Shown here piece after piece: positions 17,611 to 27,478 of a DNA stretch of 64,000 nt. The stretch is taken from assembly GCA_040004035.1 (NCBI GenBank), contig JAMPLN010000016.1. The stretch is one strand, 5' to 3'. The notes beneath the pieces were generated by a model that saw nothing but the letters and a program-made list of their open reading frames with translations, did not search any database and was not told where the DNA came from. The position numbers were made by a program, and so were the translations under genes. The stretch comes from Microcoleus vaginatus_C. GTDB lineage: Bacteria; Cyanobacteriota; Cyanobacteriia; Cyanobacteriales; Microcoleaceae. Each line of letters begins with the position of its first letter. The stretch's first letter is position 1.

Positions 17611-17661
17611 CAGTCAACAGCCAACAGCCAACCGTCAACAGTTAACAGTCAACCGTCAACC
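17611..17661. repeat. Heptamer array, CAGTCAA and variants, 7 units
   Basis: Seven consecutive heptamers (CAGTCAA, CAGCCAA, CAGCCAA, CCGTCAA, CAGTTAA, CAGTCAA, CCGTCAA) directly after the pseudogene stop. They are the reverse complement of the array type at 17108-17208. Confidence 0.85.
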
Positions 17662-17666
17662 AATAA

Positions 17667-19190
17667 CTAATTACTCGATCGCACAGTCAAAACTTGCGGC
17701 GGCGTCGCATCGGGCGGATACAAGAAATCCACTTGCACCAAACGGCGTTCCCCCGGCTTCATATTCACATTCACCAAAGGTTCCCCCTGCTGTCCCCTGC
17801 GCTGCACAATGTGAATGTAGCGCGTCAAAGTCTTGCCCGTATCATCCTTAAACATCACCCGCACCGTACCTCGGAAAAATATCCGATTTTCAGGAGGATC
17901 GTAAAACATCAATCCCCCCGATTCTGTATTTGCCTTGACGGGTGTTTGCATTTTAATGCTAACAGATTGAGACTCGCGAGATTTGTTGTAAAGCGGAAAA
18001 GTTAAGTTGTATTGAATCCCGTAATTACCGTGAGCAAAATAAGCAGTATCGGGATAGCGAGCTAACATTTTAGCGCTTTGAATTTGACCAGTTCCAAAAG
18101 TACCCGTATCAGTAGTGCTCAAAGCATAGGAAAAGGACTCGCCGCGCTTGGGAATAGTTAAATAATCGGTTCTCGAATTGTCCGTAATTTTAGCTTGCCA
18201 CTGGGAACCTTCCGCTACTCCTGCCACGCGGCCATAAATTTTTTGCACCGGATTTTCGCCTCTCGGAGTTGGTGCTAAATCTCTTGGCCCCGCTAAACCT
18301 TTGGTATTTAAAATATTTTCCCACTCTTCTAAAGTCGGATATTGCTCCACTCCTTCTGGATTTGTGGGAGCAAACATGGCTAATGATGCTACATAAACCG
18401 AATTGCTGCTCGACATTCGCATTAAGGTCGATCGACCATTGGAAGAAGGCGTGACATTGCCCACAGGTATCGGCAAATTCATCAGCATTCGGCTCTGATT
18501 CGCCGGAATCTCGATCGCAGCCGGCAAAATGGCTTGTCTGAACCCCCGCAGCACATCGCTGGTGATGCGGCTTCCAGGCCCCGCAAACACAGTGCCGAAT
18601 CGATTTTCTAAATACGACGGCAAATCGACAAACAAGGCATCCGGCCGAGTTAAATAAGTTGCTCCTTGCAAGACATTTAAAGTAACAGGTTCGGAGTTGG
18701 GATTGTGGACAATTATTCCTTGAAATAAGGTGCGAGTTTCGGCGCGATTTTTAGCTTTGGCGATGTGGTGGGCAAAGATGTCAAATCGGCCTTTGAAGGG
18801 AAAGTTTAAGTGTGCAGAAGGTAGTTGTTTTCCTTCCGGGGGAAATGTGGAGAGCAAAATGCCTTCGGTTTGCACAACTTCGGGGCTGTTGCTATTGAAA
18901 ACCGGGATGCTGTCGAGTTGTCCTGGTAAAACGCGCACTTGTTGGGGCACCGTCAGGGTTTTCAGCGGGCTGCTGCTTGGCTGTGGCGGCAAATCCAGTT
19001 CGTTTTCGGGTACGGGGACTTCTGGGTCGATGATCAGTTGTTGTTGGGCGGGAGGTGCGGGAATTGTTTGAGCTAGGGGGAAAATTGGCAAAAACATTGC
19101 TGTGAGCGCGTTTAACTGAACTTGTGTTGATATTTGACCGATCCTCTTGGAGGGCTCCGCTAATCGGCGATCGACACAAAACTTTACCAC
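17667..19190 (-). CDS. DUF3370 protein, probably exported
   Basis: About 500-aa cyanobacterial protein matching what I know of DUF3370: a Pro-rich N-terminal region (PVPENELDLPPQPSSSP), then a long beta-rich body with VRVLPGQLDSIPVFN, FQGIIVHNPNSEPVTL and a C-terminal immunoglobulin-like segment ending VQVDFLYPPDATPPQVLTV. A hydrophobic stretch around residues 28-44 (LTAMFLPIFPLAQ) looks like a signal peptide, so the true start may be near the ATG at 19097; I give the longest frame from GTG 19190. Function unknown; likely periplasmic or surface. Confidence 0.75.
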   Translation of the reverse strand: MVKFCVDRRLAEPSKRIGQISTQVQLNALTAMFLPIFPLAQTIPAPPAQQQLIIDPEVPVPENELDLPPQPSSSPLKTLTVPQQVRVLPGQLDSIPVFNSNSPEVVQTEGILLSTFPPEGKQLPSAHLNFPFKGRFDIFAHHIAKAKNRAETRTLFQGIIVHNPNSEPVTLNVLQGATYLTRPDALFVDLPSYLENRFGTVFAGPGSRITSDVLRGFRQAILPAAIEIPANQSRMLMNLPIPVGNVTPSSNGRSTLMRMSSSNSVYVASLAMFAPTNPEGVEQYPTLEEWENILNTKGLAGPRDLAPTPRGENPVQKIYGRVAGVAEGSQWQAKITDNSRTDYLTIPKRGESFSYALSTTDTGTFGTGQIQSAKMLARYPDTAYFAHGNYGIQYNLTFPLYNKSRESQSVSIKMQTPVKANTESGGLMFYDPPENRIFFRGTVRVMFKDDTGKTLTRYIHIVQRRGQQGEPLVNVNMKPGERRLVQVDFLYPPDATPPQVLTVRSSN

Positions 19191-19293
19191 AAGTTGGTTG
19201 ATGTGTTTGAGGAATTTTGGATTTTAGGTGGATGTGTGCAGTAAATTCGACGCCCAACTTAGCACTGACAGGGTATCGAAGATAAACCACACA

Positions 19294-19411
19294 CTCAAGA
19301 ATCAACGCGCACTGATTACCGGAGGCAGTCGCGGCATTGGGGCTGCGATCGAAAGCAGCGTTTGGCCCGTGAAAGCGCTGATGTTGCCTTTAATTATACC
19401 AATTCGCCCGA
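19294..19411 (+). pseudogene. Short-chain dehydrogenase N-terminal stub
   Basis: The forward strand reads LKNQRALITGGSRGIGAAI, the NAD(P)-binding beta-1/loop/alpha-1 of short-chain dehydrogenases of the FabG type, then after a small frameshift KQRLARESADVAFNYTNSP, the next part of the fold. Nothing downstream matches the catalytic Ser-Tyr-Lys region. It is a truncated, frameshifted relic of about 118 bp. Confidence 0.75.
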
Positions 19412-19530
19412 TCGCCCAATTTAGCACAGACCTGGCGCTCAGCTTTCGATCGCACCTTCTGAGTCCGCGCACCATTTCCAAAATTGTTGGGCGTGAAGTC
19501 GGTTTCGATCGTCGGACGCTCAAACAATTT

Positions 19531-19558
19531 ACCAATTACCAATTACCAATTACCAACT
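19531..19558. repeat. Heptamer repeat ACCAATT x4
   Basis: Three perfect and one imperfect copy (ACCAACT) just beyond the stop codon of the giant kinase gene. Confidence 0.75.
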
Positions 19559-19562
19559 TGCG

Positions 19563-22500
19563 TTATTTCTGTTTTAGGACTACCAACGTAATGTCGTCAA
19601 AAACTTTATGTTGGTCAATATGTTGCCGCAGATGATCAATTACTGCTTCCCGAATTTCTTCAGCCGTTTTGTAGCGATTTTCTTTGGCCACTTGGCACAA
19701 TCTTTCTATGCCGTAATACACTTTATTTATATTTTCAGCTTCGGTAATTCCATCTGTGTAAAGCACTACTACATCCCCTGGATTAAGATGCACTTGAACT
19801 TGGGAAACAAAATCAGCAATATCTTCCTCTAATCCCAGAGGAAAGCCGAGTTCCATTGTATCGATCCGTTCGATGTTACCATCAGTACGGACTACAATTA
19901 TTTCTTCATGTTGACCGCTGAGGGTAAGGTTACTATCTTGATAATCTAACAAAGCCAAGGTCATGTTTCTAGACGAGTCGATGCGCTCGATATTGGCATA
20001 AAGGGTGCGGTTTAACACATCAAGAAACTTCACCGGATCGGTTTCGTTCATTTGTTGGAGAGTGCGGACGGCGGTTTGCGCCATAATCATTAATACGCCA
20101 CTTTCTAAACCATGTCCCGTAACATCGCCGATGCTAATTTTTACCTGATCATTTTGGGTTAGCACGTCGTAGTAGTCGCCACCAACTTCATCGGCAGGTT
20201 GCATATATCCAGATATTTCTAATCCTTTAATTTTATCTAGTTCTGATTGTTTGGGCAAGATCATTTGTTGCAGTCGTTTGGTGACTTCTAACTCAGCACT
20301 GAGGCGGATGTTTTCGGCTTTAAGTTTGTTATTGAGGCTGCTAATTTCCTGGTTTGCTTGGGCGAGTTGAGCGGTGCGTTGTTGCACTTTATCTTCTAAA
20401 GTTTGATAGAGACGGGCATTTTCGATGGAGATCGCAGCTTGGGCGGAAATGATGTTGAGGACTTCTAAGCGATCGCGCGTAAAAGCCCCCGCTGTTAAAT
20501 TATTTTCTAGGTATAAGATGCCCACCAATTTACCTTGATTGCTCAGGGGGCTACACAAGATAGATTTAGGTCGCTGCTGAATAATATACGGGTCAGATGC
20601 AAACCTGCTTTTATTCGTTGCATCATCGATCGCAAGAGTTTGTTGCGTGCGTTCTACATAATTAACCAGCGAGATAGGAATCTCTTGACTTTCAGTCGCT
20701 GACTTGGATATTAATTCACATCGTTCACCCGTACATTGAGCTTCAATTTTCCACTTACCTGCTGGGTCAGGTAGGAGGAAATAAAACTTTTCTGCTCCCG
20801 CGTTTTCCAGCAAGACTTGCATCAACTTCGAGAGTAACTTATCTAAATGAACTTCCCCTGAGAGCGCTTGGGAGGCTTTGATAATTGTTGATAAATCCAG
20901 CTCGTTTGCAGCACCTGAACTGGTAGAAGTGACAGTAGTTCTGGTCTGAACAATCGTTTCGTCTCTTCCACTCGTCAGGCTGTTTTTCCTACCGACGACT
21001 GGTGCGAGTAATTCAGAATAGCGCTCTTCTAAATCTTTAACTTTTGCCTTTGCTCCCCAGCGAATATAAGCATAGTAAGCGTCTATCATGTAGGTACGCG
21101 CTACTTTCTGACGACCTAATGCTAAATAGAATTCTCCAGCTAATTCATTGGCGAGGGCTTCATCCTGGACGTATCCATTTTCCTTGGCTCCATCTATCGC
21201 CCGGTCGTAATATTCCATTGCTGAGAAAGATTGCCCCAATACGCGGGCTTTTTCTGCTTCTACTAAGTCATACTTATGCTGGTAATTGGCTGGGCAATGG
21301 AAAGCCCAATACTTCATCTTTTCCTGATTTTCTTCTACTTGTTTCAGGTATTGTTGCTGCTTTTCCTCAGTTTCCTGAAAATACTGAGCTAAAAGAGCCA
21401 GAGAATAGTAATAAACGTGGTTATTAAAGCTAATGTTAGCTTGAACAAGCATTGAATTATTTAACGCTGTTTTAGCATAAATTATAGCATTTTTATAATC
21501 TTTAAATAAATAGCAAAGTAGGGTTTTTGCAAAAAGCACTCTAAATAAAGACATTAAATTATTAATTTTTGTCAAATAAGCAATAGCTTCTCCCTCATTC
21601 AAAAATTCACCAGTTAAAATCAGGCTATTATCTGTTATACCTCGTAAATTTGCGACTAATTGACCAATTATTTTGAGCAGATAAAACTGATATTCTTGGG
21701 AAAAATTATCTGCAAAATCAATATAGTGTTTTTGTTGTTCTTGCACGTAGTCTAGATGCTCGCCATTAAAAAACAGATGAGCGCAGTAGTAATCAGCAGC
21801 ATGACAAGCATATTCTATATCTCCAAATTCTAAGCCGCTATTAATTGCTTGACGAAGGGGTTCTATAGTTTCCCTAGTATGCTTTTTGAAGTGCGTAATA
21901 CAGATGGAAACATTAACCAATATTTTAGAACGAAACTCTTTGGCATCTAACTGCTCTAATACTTGTAAAGAAAGTTTACCAAGTTGATAGGCAAAATCTA
22001 TATCTGGTATGAGCCAACACACCAGTGCTCCGTAAATAGAATAGGCAAAAGTACACTGTGGCGAATTCCCATACTGACGAGAAAGTTCGATCATAGTATA
22101 TAGAATTGGTAGCGATAGCGGGCTTTCTGCGAAGCAAGCTGGTGGGAAAATTAGAACTAAAAGCTCCATAGCCGCCAGCTTGTAGGGATCGGTCATTTTT
22201 GGCAGCGTAGCTAACTCCTCAATATTAAGTTCTTGCGGGGGTAATTGAGATATTGTCACTCCCAGTATTTCTAGGATTTGTAGCCCAGTATCTAAAGCAG
22301 ATTTAATCTGGTTTTTAGCGAGTTCAAGCCTAATTTTCAGCACATATAACTTGACTTGGTCGAGGATTGTTTTGGCTTTTTGGAGAGTGCGATCGCACAA
22401 AAATTCCGCTCGTTCTAAATTAGCATTAAGATATTCGGCTTCCGCTGCTTCCAGATAGAAGGTAAATGTCAGATCGTATCTACTTTCCCAGCTATCTTGA

Positions 22501-24854
22501 CTCAGGAGTTCTATACCTACATTCAAATAATTAACAGCAGCTTCATATGCAGTAGCTGCCTTTGCTTTCTGTCCGGCGATCAGGTTTAATTGGGCTAACT
22601 CATCTTTTTCTGACTGATTAGTTAGCAAATCTGTGCCAAAATTCAGTTGGTTAACCAGAGCAAAAATATTATCTTTTCGCTCTTGCTCTGTTGTATTATT
22701 CAGCAACAGTTGACCAATTTTCAAGTGAGTCGCTTTTTTCTCTGACTCTGGAATCAAAGAATAAGCAGCTTGCTGCACGCGGTCGTGCAAAAATTTGTAG
22801 TCAACTTTGATATCGCGTATAGATGCCAACTCTTCCTGGGCAAACACTAGAGGAATTTTGTAATTTTCAGACAGCGGCAGAATCAAACCCGCTTGCAGTG
22901 CTTCCCACAAATGAGCAGCCGTCGCTATGTTTGATTCTTCATTGACAATTGATAAAACTTCTAAGTTAAATTGGTTGCCGATACAAGCCGCTAATTTTAA
23001 TGATTTCTGGGTTGTTTCAGGGAGTTTGCGAATATTGCGAGCAACCAGTTCAACGATATTGAAATCTGCGATACCAATTGCTTGGATTTGTTGAATATCC
23101 CACTCCCAGCGGTCTGTGTCTACCTGATAAACCAGCAGATTTTCCGAGTACAGGGTTTTGAGTAGCTGGGTTAAGAAAAACGGATTGCCTTGGGTTTTAT
23201 TAAAAAGTAACTCGGAAAAAACTTTTATTTCGTCTGAATTTACGCTGGCATCGAGAGTGTCGGCGATTAATTGGTTGACGCTATCCAAAGCCAGCGCCTG
23301 AATGGTGATATTATTCACCACCGTTTCATTTTCTTGAATTTTTTCTATTGTCTGAATTAAAGGATGAACGGGACTGACTTCGTTATCTCGATAAGCTCCA
23401 ATCGTTAACAAATATTTGTTGTCTGGGTCAGTGACTAAGAGTTGGATTAACTTTAGAGATGCCGAATCTGCCCACTGTAAATCGTCTAGGAATATGACTA
23501 GCGGGTGTTCGGGTTGACAAAAAACGCGACTAAATTGTTGAAATACCCGATTAAATCTGTTTTGGGATTCCGATGAACCCAGTTGAGGAACTTCAAGCTG
23601 TTTACCGATAATTAGTTCGACTTCGGGGATAACATCAATAATAACTTGACCGTTATTATCTAGCGCCTTTAATAAGTTTTCTTTCCAAATAGCAATCTGT
23701 TCGGAACTTTCGGTTAATAGCTGACGAACTAATTCCTGAAATGCTTGGATTAACGCCGCATAGGGAATATTGCGCTTAAACTGGTCAAACTTACCCGCAA
23801 TAAAATATCCCCTAGCTGCTACAATTGGTTTATGAACTTCATTGACGATTGAAGTTTTACCAATCCCGGAATAACCGGAAACTAACATCATCTCGGTGGC
23901 ACCGAGGCTGACTCGTCCAAAGGCATCTAGAAGAATTTGGACTTCGGTTTCTCTACCATAAAGCTTCTGGGGAATGAGTAATTGGTTGCCGCGATCGCGT
24001 TGACCGATGGGAAAATTTTCAATCTTTCCAGTTGTCTGCAATTGCTGCAAACAAGTTTCCAGGTCAAATTTTAATCCCGCCGCACTTTGATATCGGTCTT
24101 CCGCATTTTTTGCTAACAGTTTCATCACAATATCTGAAACCGCTTGAGGAATTTCTGCTACCTCTTTAGGTGGGACGGGTTGTTTGGCAATATGACAGTA
24201 AACCAACTCCATCGGATCGGTGGTAGTAAATGGCAACTGGTTGGTCAGCATTTCATAGAAAGTCACTCCTAAAGAATAGAAGTCGGTGCGGTAGTCAATT
24301 GCTCGATTCATCCTCCCCGTTTGTTCGGGTGACATATAAGCGAGAGTCCCTTCTAGCAAGTTGGGATTGCTAATGCTTTGGTTTTTCAATTCCAAGCGCG
24401 ATGAAATACTAAAGTCAGTCAGTTTTACTTTCCCTGTCTCTGGATTGATAATGATATTTGAGGGCTTAATGTCTTTGTGAATGATCGGTACTTGATGGAG
24501 ATAGATCAAAGTTTCGGATAGAGCGATCGCTAGCCTCAGAAACTCGGTTATTGACAGGTGATTGGCTGCCATAAAATAATAAAGGGATAGACCCCCAAAA
24601 TCTTCTAATATTAGCGCTAAACTATTCTGATAATTTTCTAAGTTGTAAGTTTTGACAATTCCTTCACACTCTAAATTTTGAGTAATTATAAATTCTTGCC
24701 TTAAATTAGTGATTTGTTCAAGGCTAGGATAATCATATTTAATAATTTTAATGATAACTGGTTGTCTGTAACCATGTTTTTTAGCTCTATATACAACAGT
24801 CCTTACTCCTTCGTAAATTTTTTCTATCATTTCGTATCCCGAAAGAACTATCAT
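19563..24854 (-). CDS. Giant signalling protein: Ser/Thr kinase, AAA ATPase, TPR-like region, GAF, SpoIIE phosphatase
   Basis: About 1763 aa from ATG 24854 (a GTG 9 bp upstream is possible). The Hanks-type kinase domain (1-270) has Lys36, the catalytic loop HKDIKPSN (126-133) and DFS in place of DFG (147-149). An NTPase module follows, with Walker A GYSGIGKT (327-334) and Walker B VIFLDDLQWAD (453-463). A long helical TPR-like middle covers about 550-1300. A GAF domain lies at about 1330-1480, a coiled coil at about 1480-1540, and a PP2C-like SpoIIE domain at the C-terminus (GGDYYD near 1558, GDVTGHG near 1576, YTDGITEA near 1700). The kinase-AAA-GAF core resembles cyanobacterial HstK-type proteins, but a SpoIIE phosphatase replaces the usual histidine kinase. 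It probably integrates a small-molecule or light signal into a partner-switching pathway. Confidence 0.92.
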   Translation of the reverse strand: MIVLSGYEMIEKIYEGVRTVVYRAKKHGYRQPVIIKIIKYDYPSLEQITNLRQEFIITQNLECEGIVKTYNLENYQNSLALILEDFGGLSLYYFMAANHLSITEFLRLAIALSETLIYLHQVPIIHKDIKPSNIIINPETGKVKLTDFSISSRLELKNQSISNPNLLEGTLAYMSPEQTGRMNRAIDYRTDFYSLGVTFYEMLTNQLPFTTTDPMELVYCHIAKQPVPPKEVAEIPQAVSDIVMKLLAKNAEDRYQSAAGLKFDLETCLQQLQTTGKIENFPIGQRDRGNQLLIPQKLYGRETEVQILLDAFGRVSLGATEMMLVSGYSGIGKTSIVNEVHKPIVAARGYFIAGKFDQFKRNIPYAALIQAFQELVRQLLTESSEQIAIWKENLLKALDNNGQVIIDVIPEVELIIGKQLEVPQLGSSESQNRFNRVFQQFSRVFCQPEHPLVIFLDDLQWADSASLKLIQLLVTDPDNKYLLTIGAYRDNEVSPVHPLIQTIEKIQENETVVNNITIQALALDSVNQLIADTLDASVNSDEIKVFSELLFNKTQGNPFFLTQLLKTLYSENLLVYQVDTDRWEWDIQQIQAIGIADFNIVELVARNIRKLPETTQKSLKLAACIGNQFNLEVLSIVNEESNIATAAHLWEALQAGLILPLSENYKIPLVFAQEELASIRDIKVDYKFLHDRVQQAAYSLIPESEKKATHLKIGQLLLNNTTEQERKDNIFALVNQLNFGTDLLTNQSEKDELAQLNLIAGQKAKAATAYEAAVNYLNVGIELLSQDSWESRYDLTFTFYLEAAEAEYLNANLERAEFLCDRTLQKAKTILDQVKLYVLKIRLELAKNQIKSALDTGLQILEILGVTISQLPPQELNIEELATLPKMTDPYKLAAMELLVLIFPPACFAESPLSLPILYTMIELSRQYGNSPQCTFAYSIYGALVCWLIPDIDFAYQLGKLSLQVLEQLDAKEFRSKILVNVSICITHFKKHTRETIEPLRQAINSGLEFGDIEYACHAADYYCAHLFFNGEHLDYVQEQQKHYIDFADNFSQEYQFYLLKIIGQLVANLRGITDNSLILTGEFLNEGEAIAYLTKINNLMSLFRVLFAKTLLCYLFKDYKNAIIYAKTALNNSMLVQANISFNNHVYYYSLALLAQYFQETEEKQQQYLKQVEENQEKMKYWAFHCPANYQHKYDLVEAEKARVLGQSFSAMEYYDRAIDGAKENGYVQDEALANELAGEFYLALGRQKVARTYMIDAYYAYIRWGAKAKVKDLEERYSELLAPVVGRKNSLTSGRDETIVQTRTTVTSTSSGAANELDLSTIIKASQALSGEVHLDKLLSKLMQVLLENAGAEKFYFLLPDPAGKWKIEAQCTGERCELISKSATESQEIPISLVNYVERTQQTLAIDDATNKSRFASDPYIIQQRPKSILCSPLSNQGKLVGILYLENNLTAGAFTRDRLEVLNIISAQAAISIENARLYQTLEDKVQQRTAQLAQANQEISSLNNKLKAENIRLSAELEVTKRLQQMILPKQSELDKIKGLEISGYMQPADEVGGDYYDVLTQNDQVKISIGDVTGHGLESGVLMIMAQTAVRTLQQMNETDPVKFLDVLNRTLYANIERIDSSRNMTLALLDYQDSNLTLSGQHEEIIVVRTDGNIERIDTMELGFPLGLEEDIADFVSQVQVHLNPGDVVVLYTDGITEAENINKVYYGIERLCQVAKENRYKTAEEIREAVIDHLRQHIDQHKVFDDITLVVLKQK

Positions 24855-24931
24855 TGTTTTCACCTTACCCTTTTCATTAACTATTCTAAATCACAGGCAG
24901 ATTCATGGATTATCTGCCTGTTAGTAAATTT

Positions 24932-26905
24932 TTACTCGCTTTCAAAGCGCGGGTACAACTCTTTAGCAAACAACTCCTGAATCTCTTTCTCGAATTCCGG
25001 CGGAGATTGGAAGTTCTTTGCTAATTCCTCGTAATCTTCCGGCAACGAGATTTTGTATTTAGCTGAACGAGGCCCTATTTGTTGTAACCAAGCTGTATGC
25101 AATGTGAATGTAAAGTCAAGGGATTTATGGCTGAGTTTGCATTTCGGCCCGCCAGACAAATTGTCAGCCTCGAAAATCCAAATTTCATTTCTTTGGGGAG
25201 TGAAAACGGTGCAAACTATATAACCGTTGGTTGAACTACCTTGATTACCGCGACGCGGCATAAACTGCGGTGAACTCACGATGTAGCCAGGATCAAACTG
25301 ATAGCGATCGGCAATTTCCATCGACTGCGTGTCCAGCCGCAGCAAGCAAGCTGGTATGCCCTTTTCAGCAAGAGCCAAAACATCTGACTGCGGTACTTTC
25401 TGGTACTTATAATGCCGGTATAATTGGCACAAGTAATCGGTCGTTAAATCCTTCCACAGTCCGAAAGAAATCCAGTAGATATTATCTAGCTTTCTGGGAG
25501 TTTTACCTGACGGTAATCGGTCAAGGTAGGCGTATAATCCCAGCCCCCATGTATATTCGGTATCCCAGATAACTTTTGGCTCGATGGTTTGATCTTGGTT
25601 GTTTAGGTCAATTACGTAGCGTCCCAAACGGCTGATGTCCATCTCATTCAGTTCCATCCCAGGCAAGTTTTTAGGCACGGGATTGTGAGGTTGATAAGGG
25701 GAAATATCGTATTGACGCAGCCATTCAGCAACGTCCCAAGCACAAATATGAGCTACGTGGAGCGTAATTTTCTCGTTAGGATTTTCATAGTCCACCAAAA
25801 AGTGAGCCGCTTCGAGGGGAATTACCACTTTTCGCGCGACAACTTTAACTTCAGGTTCGTTCAAGGCTGGACGCTGCCCCTTCCCCTTTTGCAGATCGCT
25901 GCGGCTAACGATATAAATAATAGAATCGGGTGACGGTGGACTTTCTAATAATTCCCTTAAAATTCTTTCTAGCTCTTTGTTTTCTGGAAAAGGATTGGTG
26001 AGCAACTGCTCCAGTCCAGTGCTAAAGGCTGTGTCCATCAAAATTACATAATTTTCCGTTACTCCAATCTGATGGATAGTTTGCTTGATGCTGACTGGCG
26101 AACCATCAGGATTTACCAGCGTCCACCGCTCCAAGTGAGTCACTCCATCCCAGCGAATCAGATAGACAAAATCTTCTAAACCCTTAAATTTTTCCCAAAA
26201 GTGACGAACTCCTGGAAAGCGTTCGTCTATCTTCTCAATGAAAGGTATAGTATCAAGAAAATTCTCTAACGATCTACCATAATTAACTGCGAACATCTCG
26301 CCCGTGTAGGTATCAAAAGTAGGATGGGCGGTACTAAAAATGGGTGGAAAAAGATAGGGCAGAGGAGCTTCAGGACGCCACTCTTTATTTGACCCAACTG
26401 GCGTCACCAGATGGAGGGTATCGGTATCAATTTCATAAGGACGACCCGCGTCATAAGTTACTAGCAAGCGCTCAGGTTCGTCTTGAGAGAATTTTACGGG
26501 CAGAAAAGCTGTATTTAACTCGTTGCGAGCGCCCAGAAGTAAGGAAAACCTTAAGATCCCATGATTGCGAAATCCCAACTTAGTACCCTTAGTTGCCTCG
26601 TCAAAATGGTAATCTAGAGGCTTGGCAATCCGCGTTTTCAAAATTACTTGACCCTTTTGATTAAAATCAAGTCGGTAAATCATGCCATCGCCATTCAAAA
26701 ATGAGTCTCCATCGGGAAAAGGAAGACCTCCTGATTCAACGGTTCCTACTGGCGCAACAATGAAGATATAACCCTGTACCTCTTCTGGTAAGTCCCCTTC
26801 AATTTCCAGTTGGATGTTATCTAGTTCGTCCCTGCTTGCGGTCATAATCGACTGAGGAACTGGGGGACAGCCTGTTTTGGCATTGCTTTGAGGGGATTCG
26901 CTCAT
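24932..26905 (-). CDS. Carotenoid oxygenase (RPE65/CCD family), 657 aa
   Basis: Non-haem iron enzyme cleaving carotenoid, apocarotenoid or stilbene double bonds. The four iron-binding His are visible as His194 (TAHPTFD), His278 (TIHQIGVT), His368 (AAHFLVDYEN) and His603 (TLHTAWL); the N-terminus has DGDSFLNGDGMIYRLDF, typical of the family. The length exceeds most cyanobacterial CCDs (about 490 aa), so the substrate specificity is uncertain. ATG 26905 is preceded by AGGAG. Same strand as the giant kinase gene, with a 77-bp gap; co-transcription is possible. Confidence 0.92.
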   Translation of the reverse strand: MSESPQSNAKTGCPPVPQSIMTASRDELDNIQLEIEGDLPEEVQGYIFIVAPVGTVESGGLPFPDGDSFLNGDGMIYRLDFNQKGQVILKTRIAKPLDYHFDEATKGTKLGFRNHGILRFSLLLGARNELNTAFLPVKFSQDEPERLLVTYDAGRPYEIDTDTLHLVTPVGSNKEWRPEAPLPYLFPPIFSTAHPTFDTYTGEMFAVNYGRSLENFLDTIPFIEKIDERFPGVRHFWEKFKGLEDFVYLIRWDGVTHLERWTLVNPDGSPVSIKQTIHQIGVTENYVILMDTAFSTGLEQLLTNPFPENKELERILRELLESPPSPDSIIYIVSRSDLQKGKGQRPALNEPEVKVVARKVVIPLEAAHFLVDYENPNEKITLHVAHICAWDVAEWLRQYDISPYQPHNPVPKNLPGMELNEMDISRLGRYVIDLNNQDQTIEPKVIWDTEYTWGLGLYAYLDRLPSGKTPRKLDNIYWISFGLWKDLTTDYLCQLYRHYKYQKVPQSDVLALAEKGIPACLLRLDTQSMEIADRYQFDPGYIVSSPQFMPRRGNQGSSTNGYIVCTVFTPQRNEIWIFEADNLSGGPKCKLSHKSLDFTFTLHTAWLQQIGPRSAKYKISLPEDYEELAKNFQSPPEFEKEIQELFAKELYPRFESE

Positions 26906-27478
26906 GTGGCTCTCCTGGGTGAGATGTAATAATGGTAACAGTGTAGATCAGTATTTGATTTATGAATGGGGGCTGAGGATGGGAACTTAGATACTCTGCT
27001 TGGTAAGGATTTCCTCTTCTCCCCTCCCCTGCGTCAAAGCCCAATTGCAATCGACATTAACTTATTATCGGCTTTCTCGTACTTATGGTGATAACGCAAG
27101 CTAATAATTTAGCACGATCGAGGGTTTCAACGTTCAGACTCAGATACTTAGTATCATCTGCTACTTTTAACACCAAGCATCGGGGAGAGCCGAGGAAAAA
27201 ATTATGTGATTAGATGTTTGCATCGACACTGATGTCATGAATGCTGCACTGGGGCAAGCGTAACAAGTCGCTTTAACTGACACATCAAGATGCGGCTGAC
27301 CTAAAATGTGGCGCGCCACATTTCTGGGGCAACTGTTCAATTAATGCCATGATATAAATGTGTGGCAATGCTCATACTGACGATCGCCACCAACCAACAA
27401 CCAATTTGGGCTAGAACTACCAGAAGGTTGCCAGCCTCTGCGCTCTCAAATCGGTTCTATCAAACCGACACATTTTTA
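26906..27478. other. Gap upstream of surE
   Basis: 573-bp divergent spacer between the carotenoid oxygenase and surE. I see no gene. The only strong structure is the palindrome at 27304-27323. A forward extension of the surE frame to 27362 exists but lacks coding character. Confidence 0.5.
27304..27323. promoter_or_regulatory. Perfect 20-bp palindrome, candidate operator
   Basis: AAATGTGGCG followed directly by its exact inverse, with no loop, 155 bp before the surE ATG. A gapless palindrome with a TGTGG...CCACA core looks more like a dimeric regulator site than a terminator. Confidence 0.45.

Noticed and set aside
17108..17661. CRISPR-like regularly spaced repeats around 17.1-17.7 kb
   Set aside because: The units are 7 bp and contiguous with no spacers; this is a heptamer array, not a CRISPR.
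19228..19635. 135-codon forward frame as an intact gene
   Set aside because: Only its first part is a short-chain dehydrogenase relic that shifts frame; the rest overlaps the end of the giant kinase gene.
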